A DNA stretch of 64,000 bases, taken from assembly GCA_021821465.1 (NCBI GenBank), contig JAKACM010000014.1, forward strand, positions 1 through 64,000, given 5' to 3'. A program made the position numbers and the translations under genes. The DNA is from Bacillota bacterium (GTDB taxonomy: Bacteria; Bacillota; Sulfobacillia; Sulfobacillales; Sulfobacillaceae). The notes under the pieces were generated by a model that had not been told where the DNA came from, ran no database searches, and was given only the letters and a program-made list of their open reading frames with translations. Below, one piece after another: positions 38,025-46,662 of this stretch (the stretch's first letter is position 1; every line of letters starts with the position of its first letter).

Positions 38025-38501
38025 ATGAAGAAAGTGTTGATTTTTTTGCTGATTTTCGTATTGGGCGCGGGAAGCGGGGCAGCCGCCCTGATATTGGGAG
38101 CGCCCTCGCTCTTAAGTCACAAGCCCAGCCCCATCGTCGCCTCCTTGCCTTATAATCCGTCCCAGGCTATCGGTGTCACAGAAACGGGTATTGAAAGCAA
38201 CTTGTCCACCTCAGGCCATTATGTGCGGTTCGATCTGGAATTTAGTGTCACTAAAGAAGCCTTGCGGGCCCAAGGAGGATCTGCTACTCAGGCCCAGGGA
38301 GGTGCGGGAACAGGTTCTCCGGAACTTGATGCCAAAATCCGCAATGATTTAATAAGTTTAGCACGGAGTCTTCCATACGGAGAATTCAGTTCATCGGGAG
38401 GACTCTCGACCTTCAAAACTCAGGTTAAAGGGGTGCTCGAATCGATTTTCGGGCCCGGCACCATTGGCCCGATCTACTTTTCGTCTCTTATGACGCAGTA
38501 A
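38025..38501 (+). CDS. fliL: Flagellar basal body-associated protein FliL
   Basis: A 158-residue protein with one N-terminal membrane helix (KKVLIFLLIFVLGAGSGAAA) and an outer domain with VRFDLEFSVTKEAL. Its position just before fliM and the layout match FliL, which supports the stators. The start is ATG 38025 after TAGGAGG; the frame is open upstream. Confidence 0.82.
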   Translation: MKKVLIFLLIFVLGAGSGAAALILGAPSLLSHKPSPIVASLPYNPSQAIGVTETGIESNLSTSGHYVRFDLEFSVTKEALRAQGGSATQAQGGAGTGSPELDAKIRNDLISLARSLPYGEFSSSGGLSTFKTQVKGVLESIFGPGTIGPIYFSSLMTQ

Positions 38502-38606
38502 CCAAGTATCCGGGACATTATGATTCGAGCTTGGTGTGCTTAAGACGCAAAAGTTAAGGTAGTCCTTATGAGATAGTGGAAGACGGAGCAAGACGAAGGG
38601 AAAGGA

Positions 38607-39587
38607 ATGAACTCTATGGGGCTAATCAAAGATTTAAGAGAGGTGCGTCCCTATGACTTTCAAAGACCGCACCAGCTGAGCCGACTGCAGTTGGACGCGA
38701 TTACATTGATGATGGAATCATATTTGCGTTTAGCATCGAATTTTTTGTCCACGTATCTGAGAACTCCGGTGCAGATTCAGCATCTTAGCACGGAACAGAT
38801 GTCCTATGAGCAATACGTCGAAGGAGTGACCATTCCCAGCGTACTGGCCTTATTCACGATTAATCAGTCGGGGTCGGGACTCTTGGAAAGCTCGCCCGAG
38901 GTCACTTTGGCTATTATCGACAGAGCTTTGGGGGGGCCGGGGCTTGGCCACTTTGCCCGACGTGAGCTGACGGAAATCGAGCAGACCATTTACCGGCGGA
39001 TTATGGAACGTCTGTTGAGCTTGTTGACCCAGAGTTGGTCTTCGGTCATGCCATTTGAAACGGCCGTCGATACCATTGAATATAATCCGGCCTTTACCCA
39101 AGTGTCTGCGGAAGGGGACTTGGTTGTCGTGCAACAGCAGCAGATTTCGATTGACAGGCATACAGGGACGTTGTCATGGGTCTGGCCCTATTTGTCAATT
39201 GAGCCCTTTGCGCTGATGTTGGGACGTCATGCTTTGGGACGCGAGGATGATCAAGATGTGAAACCCGAATCCCAGGAAATGTTGCGGCATTTAGGCAGAA
39301 GCAAGGTGCAGGCTGAAGTCATATTGGGACGTACCACCATCTCGTTGGGAGAATTCCGCCACTTGCGGGCGGGCGATGTGGTCGTGCTGAAAAATCGCTA
39401 TGATAAGCCTATGATTTTGTCCGTGGCGAAACAAGAAAAGTTTCAGGTTTTGGCGGGGAAGGTGGGGGGTCATTTGGCTGTTCGCGTTATCGGACGCATC
39501 GACGAGGAGCCAAAACACCCGGGAGGTGCTCTCAAGGCATTGCAACCGAATGTTACACCTAAGGGAAAAGAAGGGATGGAATCGTGA
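38607..39587 (+). CDS. fliM: Flagellar motor switch protein FliM (no N-terminal EIDxLL)
   Basis: A 326-residue C-ring protein. YDFQRPHQLS and the middle-domain GGPG segment (RALGGPGLGHF) match FliM, and a C-terminal SpoA domain (VILGRTTISLGEF) follows. The usual N-terminal EIDxLL motif that binds CheY-P is absent: the protein begins only 16 residues before YDF. The stop overlaps the fliN start. Confidence 0.93.
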   Translation: MNSMGLIKDLREVRPYDFQRPHQLSRLQLDAITLMMESYLRLASNFLSTYLRTPVQIQHLSTEQMSYEQYVEGVTIPSVLALFTINQSGSGLLESSPEVTLAIIDRALGGPGLGHFARRELTEIEQTIYRRIMERLLSLLTQSWSSVMPFETAVDTIEYNPAFTQVSAEGDLVVVQQQQISIDRHTGTLSWVWPYLSIEPFALMLGRHALGREDDQDVKPESQEMLRHLGRSKVQAEVILGRTTISLGEFRHLRAGDVVVLKNRYDKPMILSVAKQEKFQVLAGKVGGHLAVRVIGRIDEEPKHPGGALKALQPNVTPKGKEGMES

Positions 39588-39985
39588 TGGAGGATCGCCA
39601 GGGACATTTAACCCCGGACGAATTGCAAGAATTAACACAAGGGTTAAGCGACACATCGGAAGAGGAAGCGCGGGGCGTGGAATTTGCGGACCTTGGTGGG
39701 CCCGAGACGTCAAAAGGCCGGGTATCTGACGTAGACTTTCTGTGGGATCTGCCCATGAATGTTGAAGTGATTTTGGGATATACCGATTTGTCGGTTCAAG
39801 ATGTTCTGGAAATTGGCCCAGGCTCCGTAGTGGAGTTGGAACGGGCCTATGGCGAGCCTGTCGATATTTATCTGAATGATCGTCTTGTGGCTAAAGGAGA
39901 GGTTGTCATTATCGGTGAACAATTCGGCGTCAAGATTACGGAGATTTTGGCTTCTTTTCCGGAGGAAGAGGCTTCTTCGGATTAG
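39587..39985 (+). CDS. fliN: Flagellar motor switch protein FliN
   Basis: A 132-residue protein with an acidic N-terminal 45 residues and a SpoA domain (LPMNVEVILGYTDLSVQDVL, PVDIYLNDRLVAKGEVVII, EQFGVKITEI). It is the conserved C-ring component. The start is ATG 39587, overlapping the fliM stop by one base. The 3' end overlaps the converging csrA by 50 bases. Confidence 0.93.
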   Translation: MEDRQGHLTPDELQELTQGLSDTSEEEARGVEFADLGGPETSKGRVSDVDFLWDLPMNVEVILGYTDLSVQDVLEIGPGSVVELERAYGEPVDIYLNDRLVAKGEVVIIGEQFGVKITEILASFPEEEASSD

Positions 39986-40202
39986 GCGGCTTTAAATTGT
40001 CCAGTTCTTGAGGGGGAACGGATATGGCTGCCAGTTGGTTTTGCTGCTGGGCTTCAAAAAGTTCCTCGCGCATCACAGTGATGTGGCGAGGAGCATCTAT
40101 TCCCAATTTGACCTGGTCTCCTTGGATACCTAACACAACAATGCGGATTTCACCATTGCCAATTATTAGTGATTCATCGATTTTACGGCTCAGTACCAGC
40201 AT
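39936..40202 (-). CDS. csrA: Carbon storage regulator CsrA
   Basis: An 88-residue RNA-binding protein. The core MLVLSRKIDESLIIGNGEIRI (in parts), KLGIDAPRHITVMREE matches CsrA, including the Arg44-region RNA-binding face. CsrA represses flagellin translation and is held by FliW in Bacillus. The C-terminal 25 residues are a Lys/Pro-rich tail longer than usual. It overlaps fliN antisense by 50 bases and fliW by 20. Confidence 0.94.
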   Translation of the reverse strand: MLVLSRKIDESLIIGNGEIRIVVLGIQGDQVKLGIDAPRHITVMREELFEAQQQNQLAAISVPPQELDNLKPPNPKKPLPPEKKPKSP

Positions 40203-40644
40203 CGTTTTGGGCCTCCACGATCAAGGGATATTCGAATGAGTACGGTAAGGACAAGACAAATTGCCCTCCCCGCCGTGTTTGGCGGTTAATGACCAAAGGA
40301 CTTCTGAGGTTGGCGGTGGCATATAAGCCGTCTTTGCCGCGCACACGACCTACCGTACATATACATAGGATAGCCCAAAATTCCGAATTTCCCAATCCCG
40401 TGACGTCATCTTGAGGAATCCGGTAGTCTGGTTTGAAGGTTAAGGGATCAATCACGATAAATGCGAGTTCCGGGTCGGAAACTGACTGGAGGTAAAGAAA
40501 GGGGCTGTCTTGATGGTGCGGCAGTAACACGAATTGGCGGTGTTTGGGAAATCCCAGAATTTCCTGATCGAGGATTAGAATGTCCCGAGACGAAATGGTG
40601 ATCTCCCCATGAAACCGGGTTTGGATGGTATCTTTTGTCATCAT
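40183..40644 (-). CDS. fliW: Flagellar assembly factor FliW
   Basis: A 153-residue CsrA antagonist. The blocks ILGFPKHRQFVLLP, SPFLYLQSV and AFIVIDPLTFKPDY match FliW. It binds CsrA and flagellin to couple flagellin synthesis to secretion. The downstream csrA overlaps it by 20 bases. Confidence 0.93.
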   Translation of the reverse strand: MMTKDTIQTRFHGEITISSRDILILDQEILGFPKHRQFVLLPHHQDSPFLYLQSVSDPELAFIVIDPLTFKPDYRIPQDDVTGLGNSEFWAILCICTVGRVRGKDGLYATANLRSPLVINRQTRRGGQFVLSLPYSFEYPLIVEAQNDAGTEP

Positions 40645-40683
40645 GAGATGAGTATTCTCCTTGATTTGGTTTCTTCAGTTTTC

Positions 40684-41583
40684 TTAGGGGTGAATAAAAT
40701 TGAGCAAGGACATAGGTAAAATCTGTGCGCCGCTTTGCAAAGCGGCTTGATAGGCTTGTTCTTCCTGAGCGAGTTGAATGGTGACTTGCGCGATATTCGC
40801 ACCGGAGATTTGAGCAACGGTCTGGTTAAGATTCAAAGCCAGGCTTTTCAATTGCGTTTGGGTTTGGCTTACCCGTTCTAAACGCCCGCCTACGATGCTC
40901 TCAGCGGTGGAAAGATAATTTTGATCGGTTTTCAAGGTGCTAATAGCCGACTCGGTCGGTTGAGCACCGGAAGTCAGTTGGCCCGCCAAATTTCCTAAAT
41001 CCGTGTAGAGTTGCGCCAGATAATTTTGTCCCGTAGGCTGACCGACATTTTCTTCTCCGGTTAAGTTCACTGTCACCGTGGCGCTCGACCCTATTTGAAA
41101 GGACTGGGTTTGAGCAGAGGAAGGAAAATTCGTGGTTCCCTGTGACGTAATGACCGGATTTTGGGTATCATAGCCTCCAAACAGATAGCTTCCTTGGTAA
41201 CGGGTATTCAACAATTGTCCCAGTGCTTTTTGTGCTTGGGTGACCTGTTGCGCCAATGCCTGGCGATCGGTGGCGGTCAGGGTATTGCTAGATCCCTGGA
41301 CCGCCACGGATAACATGTTTTGCCAAATCTGTTGCATATTTTGCAAAACACCGGCCGTCGTATTTAGCCAGTTTTGAGCTTGGGTGGCGGCTTGTTCATA
41401 AGTTTGGGTATTGGCTAATGCGCTATTCAAATTCATGGTGGCAGTGACTCGGGCGGGGCTATCCTCCGGTTCTTGGAAACGTTGTCCGGTTGAAATTTGT
41501 TCTTGCAGCTGACCAATCTGCTGATACTGCGACTGAACATTTTGAAGCAGATTATTCATTAGGACTTGCGGCGTAATTTCCAC
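40684..41583 (-). CDS. flgL: Hook-filament junction protein FlgL
   Basis: About 299 residues. The N-terminal flagellin-like helix (NNLLQNVQSQYQQIGQLQEQ), ISTGQRFQEPEDSPA motif and C-terminal QEEQAYQAALQSGAQI match FlgL. The start is GTG 41583, eight bases after GAGGAGG; the frame is open upstream. Confidence 0.93.
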   Translation of the reverse strand: MEITPQVLMNNLLQNVQSQYQQIGQLQEQISTGQRFQEPEDSPARVTATMNLNSALANTQTYEQAATQAQNWLNTTAGVLQNMQQIWQNMLSVAVQGSSNTLTATDRQALAQQVTQAQKALGQLLNTRYQGSYLFGGYDTQNPVITSQGTTNFPSSAQTQSFQIGSSATVTVNLTGEENVGQPTGQNYLAQLYTDLGNLAGQLTSGAQPTESAISTLKTDQNYLSTAESIVGGRLERVSQTQTQLKSLALNLNQTVAQISGANIAQVTIQLAQEEQAYQAALQSGAQILPMSLLNFIHP

Positions 41584-41653
41584 TGGTAGTGCCTCCTCAG
41601 ATATGAAGTGCCGAGTCATTGTGTGATCTCAAAAAAGCCGGGGTATATGACGG

Positions 41654-43030
41654 TTATCCCACGGCTTGCAAAAGACTTGACATGAGACTCTGTTCGACGC
41701 CGATTAATTGGGCGGCGGCCTGATAACTTTGCTGTTCGGAAATAAGGTGAGCGGAAGATTGATTGATGTCCACTCCCGTAGCCGACTGGCGAGCATTTCT
41801 CAGAGATTGGAGTGTCTGATTGGCGCTGTTATACAAATCTTGAGCATGTTGTCCTTGATTTCCGACTTCACCTACCAGGTTTGTGTAATACTGGCCGAAT
41901 GTGTATTGACCGAGAGAAGGGCGGTTGGTTTGGATCAAATCCGCAATGGCCTTAGCATTGCTGCCGTCTCCCGGGGCATTGGCACTGGAGGCGGCAGCGA
42001 TATTTTGGGTGCTCAGCTGGGAAAAGACATGGATGGTACCGGCACTCAGTCCGGACGTGGAGAAAAAGGGACCGCCCGGGGTTGAACTGTCGAGCTGATA
42101 GCCTTGGGCCTGCTGACTGTTGACCGCATTCACCACAGAACCGGCCAAGGTATTCAGTTGCGACAAATAGCCCGCCATGTCCGTGCCGGCTTGCAAGAGA
42201 CCGGATAATTCACCGTTTTTCAACCCGGTCAGTGGTTGGCCGGCGAAGTTGATCTGAAGGGTACCGGAGGAAGACGAAGGGGGGCTGACAGACAAGGAAT
42301 AGGACTTGTTATTAGAGACTAGAAGATTGTTGCCCATATAGATGTTGACACTCTGATCAGGGTTAACGGTATAAGAGATATTGACCAGCTGACTCAGTTG
42401 GTCCATGAACAACCCTCGCTGGTCCAAGAGCGCATTAGCGCTGCTTCCCGAAGTACTGGCGCCCGTGATTTGAGTATTGAGTTGAGCAATTTCACTGCTC
42501 AGGGTGTTGATTTGATTGACGGTGCTGTTGAGGGATTGGTTCACGTTCTGAATGGTGGAGTACAGTGCCTGGCTCATGCCGTTAAATGTGCCCGCTAAGG
42601 ATTTTCCTTGTTCCAGCACGGCCTCGCGTGAGGATAGGCTGTTGGGTGTTTGTGACAAGGTTTGCCAGGTGCTGAAAAATTTGCTTATTGCTTCTTGGAG
42701 TCCGCTGGAGGAGGGTTCCTGAAAAACATTTTGGATTTGAGATAAGACGGAGCTGAGACTTTTCCACCGCCCCATGGATCCGTATTGCGTGCGGACACTG
42801 CGGGAGAGAAATGCGTTTTGTGCGCGTGAAATGGCCGAAACACTCACCCCCTGACCCTCTAGGGTGCCACTCAAATTGGGGGACGGGATGGGGGGTGTTT
42901 CCACCAGGTCGGCACTTTCCCGGCGGTAGCCCGGGGTCGTTGCATTGGCCATGTTATTGCCCGTAACTTCCATGGCCAGTTGTTCTGCGGCCAAACTGCG
43001 ACCGGCAATATTGAGAATCGTAAACGCCAT
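41654..43030 (-). CDS. flgK: Hook-filament junction protein FlgK
   Basis: About 458 residues. It has the rod-type N-terminus (ILNIAGRSLAAEQLAMEVTG, NNMANATTPGYRRE) and the C-terminal LISEQQSYQAAAQLIGVEQS helix. It joins hook to filament. The start is ATG 43030; the frame is open upstream. Confidence 0.94.
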   Translation of the reverse strand: MAFTILNIAGRSLAAEQLAMEVTGNNMANATTPGYRRESADLVETPPIPSPNLSGTLEGQGVSVSAISRAQNAFLSRSVRTQYGSMGRWKSLSSVLSQIQNVFQEPSSSGLQEAISKFFSTWQTLSQTPNSLSSREAVLEQGKSLAGTFNGMSQALYSTIQNVNQSLNSTVNQINTLSSEIAQLNTQITGASTSGSSANALLDQRGLFMDQLSQLVNISYTVNPDQSVNIYMGNNLLVSNNKSYSLSVSPPSSSSGTLQINFAGQPLTGLKNGELSGLLQAGTDMAGYLSQLNTLAGSVVNAVNSQQAQGYQLDSSTPGGPFFSTSGLSAGTIHVFSQLSTQNIAAASSANAPGDGSNAKAIADLIQTNRPSLGQYTFGQYYTNLVGEVGNQGQHAQDLYNSANQTLQSLRNARQSATGVDINQSSAHLISEQQSYQAAAQLIGVEQSLMSSLLQAVG

Positions 43031-43047
43031 GTTTAAGATTGCCCCTT

Positions 43048-43380
43048 TTATAAATCTAAATTGATTGCCGTATGTTGATTGGTGCCAATCAGCGTCCGAA
43101 CAAAGTCGCAATAACCGAGCTGCGTGCCCAGGATTTCGTGAAGAAACTCAGTCCGTTCCTGCCACATGATTGCATGTTGCCTAACGATTTGACGCTTTTC
43201 GGCACTGAGTTGAGAAATGTCCGGCAGATGCTCAGTGATCCAGTTTAACGGGTCCAGTTCGTCTTGCAACAATTGGATCAGACGGTTGGCATTACGCGTC
43301 GTCGCTGCTTCAATTTTCTGTTCGGTTAAGGTTTCTAATGCCAGCAAATGGCCCATGGCAATATCGAATATGTCGTTCAT
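43048..43380 (-). CDS. flgN: FlgN-like export chaperone
   Basis: A 110-residue helical protein just upstream of flgK: LLALETLTEQKIEAATTRN and LIQLLQDELDPL fit the FlgN chaperone of FlgK and FlgL. Sequence conservation in this family is low, so the call leans on position. The start is ATG 43380 after ACAGGAG. Confidence 0.75.
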   Translation of the reverse strand: MNDIFDIAMGHLLALETLTEQKIEAATTRNANRLIQLLQDELDPLNWITEHLPDISQLSAEKRQIVRQHAIMWQERTEFLHEILGTQLGYCDFVRTLIGTNQHTAINLDL

Positions 43381-43400
43381 TTTTCTCCTGTCCCGGCGGA

Positions 43401-43793
43401 TCATATTAACAGGTCGCACAATAAACCGCGAATCAATTCCATTCGTTTCATGACCTCATGTACCGCCGAGGGTTTGGTCAAACTTTGCCGCAATGCCTCG
43501 AGTTCGGTATTCACACGGTGAAGATAGACCAGATAACGGAAGTGTCCCGAAGGAGAAAAATAGCCTTCCGTCTTGGCTTGATGTGTCCTTAAGGCCTGTT
43601 GCAAAATGTCTTTAACGGTCCTGATATATCCTTGGGCACTACCGATACTGGGATGATCGGCCACGGTCTTTTCTTGTTGACCCAGACGTCTCCACAGATC
43701 TTTTAATTCGCCTGCCGCCGGATGTTTCGCGGTCAAGTGGTTTCGGGTGACGGTCGGCATGGCACCCAATTCTGTCACTCTTTTAGCCTGCAT
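43401..43793 (-). CDS. DUF327 (YaaR-like) protein
   Basis: A 130-residue helical protein. YIRTVKDILQQALRTHQAK in the middle and RMELIRGLLCDLLI at the end match the DUF327/YaaR family, often linked to flagellar or sporulation loci. No biochemical role is established. It begins the reverse operon that ends with csrA. Confidence 0.72.
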   Translation of the reverse strand: MQAKRVTELGAMPTVTRNHLTAKHPAAGELKDLWRRLGQQEKTVADHPSIGSAQGYIRTVKDILQQALRTHQAKTEGYFSPSGHFRYLVYLHRVNTELEALRQSLTKPSAVHEVMKRMELIRGLLCDLLI

Positions 43794-43977
43794 AGCTGTA
43801 TTGTACGTGGGTAATCAAATCGGAGTCGAAGATTAGAAGGTATTTTATGAAGAAAAAATTTGAGGATCAGGCTATCCAAGAAGGATATCGCTACAAAATC
43901 GCGAATACTTTAACATTGAAATAATTAATAGCACTCATGATGTATTAACTTGATCATGCCTAAAGAGGGTAATTCTT

Positions 43978-44178
43978 ATGAACGATATAGATTATGATAT
44001 CTTAAAACGTGTCGCCGAACTTCAACGTGAATTGGACCGAATTTATGCCGCAACACTGGATATAACCGATCCGCTATTATTGGCTGTCAGTTGTGAAATC
44101 AATGACTTGGTTGTGGAATATTTACGCCAACAACCTATTGTCGTCGAACCACCTGAGTCTTTGGCAAATGATTCTTAA
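43978..44178 (+). CDS. Spo0E-like small protein
   Basis: A 66-residue two-helix protein. Helix 1 is AELQRELDRIYAATLDI and helix 2 carries LLAVSCEINDLVVEYL, where SCEIND aligns with the SQxLD motif of Spo0E phosphatases that dephosphorylate Spo0A-P. The canonical second residue Gln is Cys here. AGAGGG lies before the ATG. The match is by pattern, not strong homology. Confidence 0.6.
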   Translation: MNDIDYDILKRVAELQRELDRIYAATLDITDPLLLAVSCEINDLVVEYLRQQPIVVEPPESLANDS

Positions 44179-44189
44179 TGAAGCTAAAT

Positions 44190-44390
44190 TCATCGCGAAA
44201 TTTCTCCGCAATTATGCTCATGCCAATACTGTTGAACCGACACAACATATTCGTCAATTTCCTGACTTACTGTGAGCACATCAGGGTCTAAGGTACCTTT
44301 GATTCTGGCCAGGGTGGTCAGTACTCTTTGCAGCAAGCGGATTCTTTCCACGGCCCTGCGGTAATCGGTGGCGCTTTGGAGGTAAATCAC
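44190..44390 (-). CDS. Spo0E-like small protein
   Basis: A 66-residue two-helix protein with VERIRLLQRVLTTLARI and the motif LTVSQEIDEYVVSVQQYW, matching SQxLD as SQEID. GTG 44390 lies after AAAGGAGAG. It converges on the other Spo0E-like gene of the same length, 11 bases away. A Spo0A-P phosphatase role is inferred from the motif. Confidence 0.65.
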   Translation of the reverse strand: MIYLQSATDYRRAVERIRLLQRVLTTLARIKGTLDPDVLTVSQEIDEYVVSVQQYWHEHNCGEISR

Positions 44391-44418
44391 AGCTTGTCTC
44401 TCCTTTCGAAATGGCAGC

Positions 44419-44460
44419 AAAAAAAGTATACCACGATCCGGTTTATAAACAAGATCGTGG
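44419..44460 (-). terminator. Terminator of the reverse gene at 44484
   Basis: CCACGATC (44431-44438) pairs with GATCGTGG (44453-44460). On the reverse strand the hairpin is followed by TATAC and seven T. Confidence 0.75.
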
Positions 44461-44483
44461 CAGTTATGGCATAATGTGTTATT

Positions 44484-44699
44484 TTATTTCATCCCCAACT
44501 GCTTTTTCACCCAATAAGTCAGAATTTCGCCGGTGCCAACGCCATTTTGACGGGCTGTTTTACGGAATTGGTCGAACATCTGAAACACTTCTTGTTGAGC
44601 CTCAGCATGTCCTTCAGTCGCTTTGACTGAGACATGAATACCTTCGCTGTTTTTTTCAATACTAAAGTCATAACCGGCTAAGCGCGCTTTTCGGGCCAT
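44484..44699 (-). CDS. Small hypothetical protein
   Basis: A 71-residue basic protein with no family I recognise: an N-terminal beta-like stretch (GYDFSIEKNSEGIHVSVKA) followed by two helices. GGGGGG lies upstream of the ATG and a clear terminator follows, so it is probably a real single gene. Confidence 0.65.
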   Translation of the reverse strand: MARKARLAGYDFSIEKNSEGIHVSVKATEGHAEAQQEVFQMFDQFRKTARQNGVGTGEILTYWVKKQLGMK

Positions 44700-45117
44700 T
44701 TGGATCCCCCCTTTCCGAAATTACTTGACGTTCACGATTTTAGTGTAGCATAGAAGCTTGAAGTGCGTCTAAAGCAGAACTTTTACGGGGTTAAGCCTTG
44801 TTTTGGGTGTCGGCTGTATTCATAACATAGGAAATGACGCGGGTTTCAAGAAATTTTGCCGTAAAAGGATGAAGGGCAAAGTCCATGATAATATTTATGA
44901 CGATGAAGTGGTATCATATTGTTGTAGTCCATGAGATCGGATGATCAGGGGTTTAATTCGAAGATTAGATGAACGTCTAGGGAATGGTGCAGAGGCTTGT
45001 AATATGGTAGTTCGGTCGCATCTTTGGCTTCGCTGACCGACATATTAAATTCTGGTCTGGGAGCAATCGGTGTTATTAGGATTTCACAGTATTGAAAGGG
45101 CTGTATTATATTGTGTA
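44700..45117. other. Intergenic before the tRNA cluster
   Basis: AT-rich, with no supported gene; a 61-codon reverse frame at 44945-45130 overlaps the tRNA promoter and has no ribosome site. I see no stable RNA fold of note. Confidence 0.45.
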
Positions 45118-45146
45118 TTGACAGTGGCACAGCCGGCTTTTATAAT
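45118..45146 (+). promoter_or_regulatory. Consensus sigma-A promoter of the tRNA cluster
   Basis: TTGACA (45118-45123) and TATAAT (45141-45146) are separated by exactly 17 bases. The tRNA-fMet begins 27 bases after the -10 box. Confidence 0.9.
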
Positions 45147-45173
45147 ATCCTTTGTGCACTGGTGAGATATCAC

Positions 45174-45250
45174 CGCGGGGTAGAGCAGCCAGGTAGCTCG
45201 TCGGGCTCATAACCCGGAGGCCGCAGGTTCAAATCCTGCCCCCGCAACCA
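45174..45250 (+). tRNA. Initiator tRNA-fMet (CAT)
   Basis: A 77-base tRNA with encoded CCA. C1 faces A72, and the anticodon stem carries the three G-C pairs typical of initiators (CGGG CTCATAA CCCG). The anticodon is CAT. Confidence 0.96.
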
Positions 45251-45251
45251 T

Positions 45252-45328
45252 GGCGGTGTAGCTCAGTTGGTTAGAGCACACGGTTCATACCCGTGATGTC
45301 GGTGGTTCGAATCCACCCGCCGCTACCA
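45252..45328 (+). tRNA. Elongator tRNA-Met (CAT)
   Basis: A 77-base tRNA with encoded CCA. The acceptor stem is GGCGGTG with CGCCGCT, containing two G-U pairs, and the anticodon loop is TTCATAC. The sequence is close to the elongator tRNA-Met of Bacillus. An Ile-2 tRNA is less likely. Confidence 0.9.
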
Positions 45329-45338
45329 AAAATATCAT

Positions 45339-45414
<76 letters not shown>

Positions 45415-45452
45415 CCGCAAAGCCTTCCACCGTAAGCGATGGCGGGTTTTTT
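45415..45452 (+). terminator. Terminator of the tRNA cluster
   Basis: An imperfect hairpin (CCACCG with CGATGG, and outer CCGC with GCGG) is followed by six T after tRNA-Lys. Confidence 0.6.
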
Positions 45453-45663
45453 ATTTTGCGTGACAGAGCCACCCAGGGGTCATAGGCCACCCGTCAGGCC
45501 ACTGATTAATTCGCGGACCATTCCAGGACACCCTCGGACGCTTCGTGATAGTTTCTCTTCGAAAAGTATTTCAGACTACGGCTGTCGTCATCCAGACGCG
45601 ATGACCAGGCAATAAAAAAGTTGGGCCGGAATTCCCGTCACAACCCTATCCCCTGAAGGGGAC
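45453..45663. other. Gene-free boundary region of the mobile element
   Basis: No gene seen. The left end of the element probably lies between tRNA-Lys and here, but no integrase or direct repeat can be shown because the far end is outside the window. Confidence 0.35.
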
Positions 45664-45698
45664 AAAAAAATTCCGGCGAAGAGGGCTCCGTAAGCCGG
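45664..45698 (-). terminator. Terminator of the first XRE gene
   Basis: On the reverse strand CCGGC and GCCGG form a stem followed by AATTTTTTTG. It lies just downstream of the regulator ending at 45726. Confidence 0.6.
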
Positions 45699-45710
45699 TG
45701 ACAAACCCAA

Positions 45711-45719
45711 CGGGCCGCA
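45711..45719. repeat. CGGGCCGCA repeat, copy 1 of 5
   Basis: This 9-mer occurs at 45711, 50108, 50120, 50222 and 50235. The first lies at the 3' end of the first XRE gene and the last two at the 3' end of the second, so it is part of the duplicated cassette. Confidence 0.6.
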
Positions 45720-45725
45720 GGTGAA

Positions 45726-46514
45726 TTAGACGTGCGATTGTTGCGCCAATGTAACTAGTGCTTGCCGAGTGGGAAGAGGCAACCGTGGCCATAAAGTTTT
45801 TAGATCCTCCCATAGCGGATCTTCCGGGGCTTCCACCTTATCATGGCGTTGGCTGTGAATGGGCAACGACCCATTCAGAACCCATACTGCATCTACGAGC
45901 CAGACCCAGACAATACTTTTTACCTCAACCGAGTCATCTGGGAGCGGGTTGTCCCGATCCAGCAAATGACGCACCGATGCGGCATACACGGTCGGATCCG
46001 CGAGACGGAACATCGAAAACCATGCCGCTTGAGCTGCCTCCGCCGCCGCAGAGCCTTGTAGAGCCGAGATAAACCGTGGATAGCGCCGGCGGCCGACGTG
46101 TTTGTAATTAGCCGCCGCCACAGCGACTGCTGGGGCAGGATCCGACACGTGCTCAATCATCGTATGCAAAGCCACTGCCTGGCACGCGAGTGCCCAGCAC
46201 GTGTCCGGATCGTGAACAGGATCACTGTATCGAACGAGCAGAAATTGGGCTTCTTCAGGCCATGCCGCGTTGGCGGCATAGATCGCTGTGGTCCAAAGTT
46301 CGGGATCAGGTTGACCATCATGGATACCCGCGGACCACTTAAACAAGATATCGACCGAAGGCATGATCAACCCGCGTTCAGTCCGGGATAGCACTGACGT
46401 GCTGATCCCGGAGCTCCGCGACAGTTCACGCAGACTGTGTAGGCCGTACAATACTCGAACTCCGCGGCAAAAGGCCGGAAGTGCAGCGTCTGGAGGGATT
46501 AAGGGAAGATCCAT
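45726..46514 (-). CDS. XRE-family transcriptional regulator
   Basis: About 262 residues. The helix-turn-helix lies near residues 20-55 (LRELSRSSGISTSVLSRTERG). The C-terminal 200 residues are Ala- and Trp-rich helices of unknown function, perhaps a ligand or protein sensor. The start ATG 46514 follows GGCGGTGA. It is divergent from an excisionase-like gene with an operator between them, as in phage and ICE control regions. Confidence 0.8.
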   Translation of the reverse strand: MDLPLIPPDAALPAFCRGVRVLYGLHSLRELSRSSGISTSVLSRTERGLIMPSVDILFKWSAGIHDGQPDPELWTTAIYAANAAWPEEAQFLLVRYSDPVHDPDTCWALACQAVALHTMIEHVSDPAPAVAVAAANYKHVGRRRYPRFISALQGSAAAEAAQAAWFSMFRLADPTVYAASVRHLLDRDNPLPDDSVEVKSIVWVWLVDAVWVLNGSLPIHSQRHDKVEAPEDPLWEDLKTLWPRLPLPTRQALVTLAQQSHV

Positions 46515-46610
46515 GAGGTCACCGCCTTTGTCTTGCTGTTGCGACAAAAGTAACACACTACGTAATATTGCGCAACTCGTATGAAGACGAGGAATTTATT
46601 TTTACGTGGT

Positions 46611-46626
46611 GTTGTGTATACACAAC
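46611..46626. promoter_or_regulatory. Palindromic operator
   Basis: A perfect 16-bp palindrome made of GTTGTGTA and TACACAAC. It overlaps the -35 region of a promoter whose -10 box is TATAAT at 46636-46641. The divergent XRE protein is the obvious candidate to bind it. Confidence 0.65.
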
Positions 46627-46662
46627 ATAAGGACATATAATAAGAAACGGGAGGTGATGATA

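Noticed and set aside
43846-43923. 25-codon frame between DUF327 and Spo0E-like genes
   Set aside because: Only a weak AGAAGG site and no further support.
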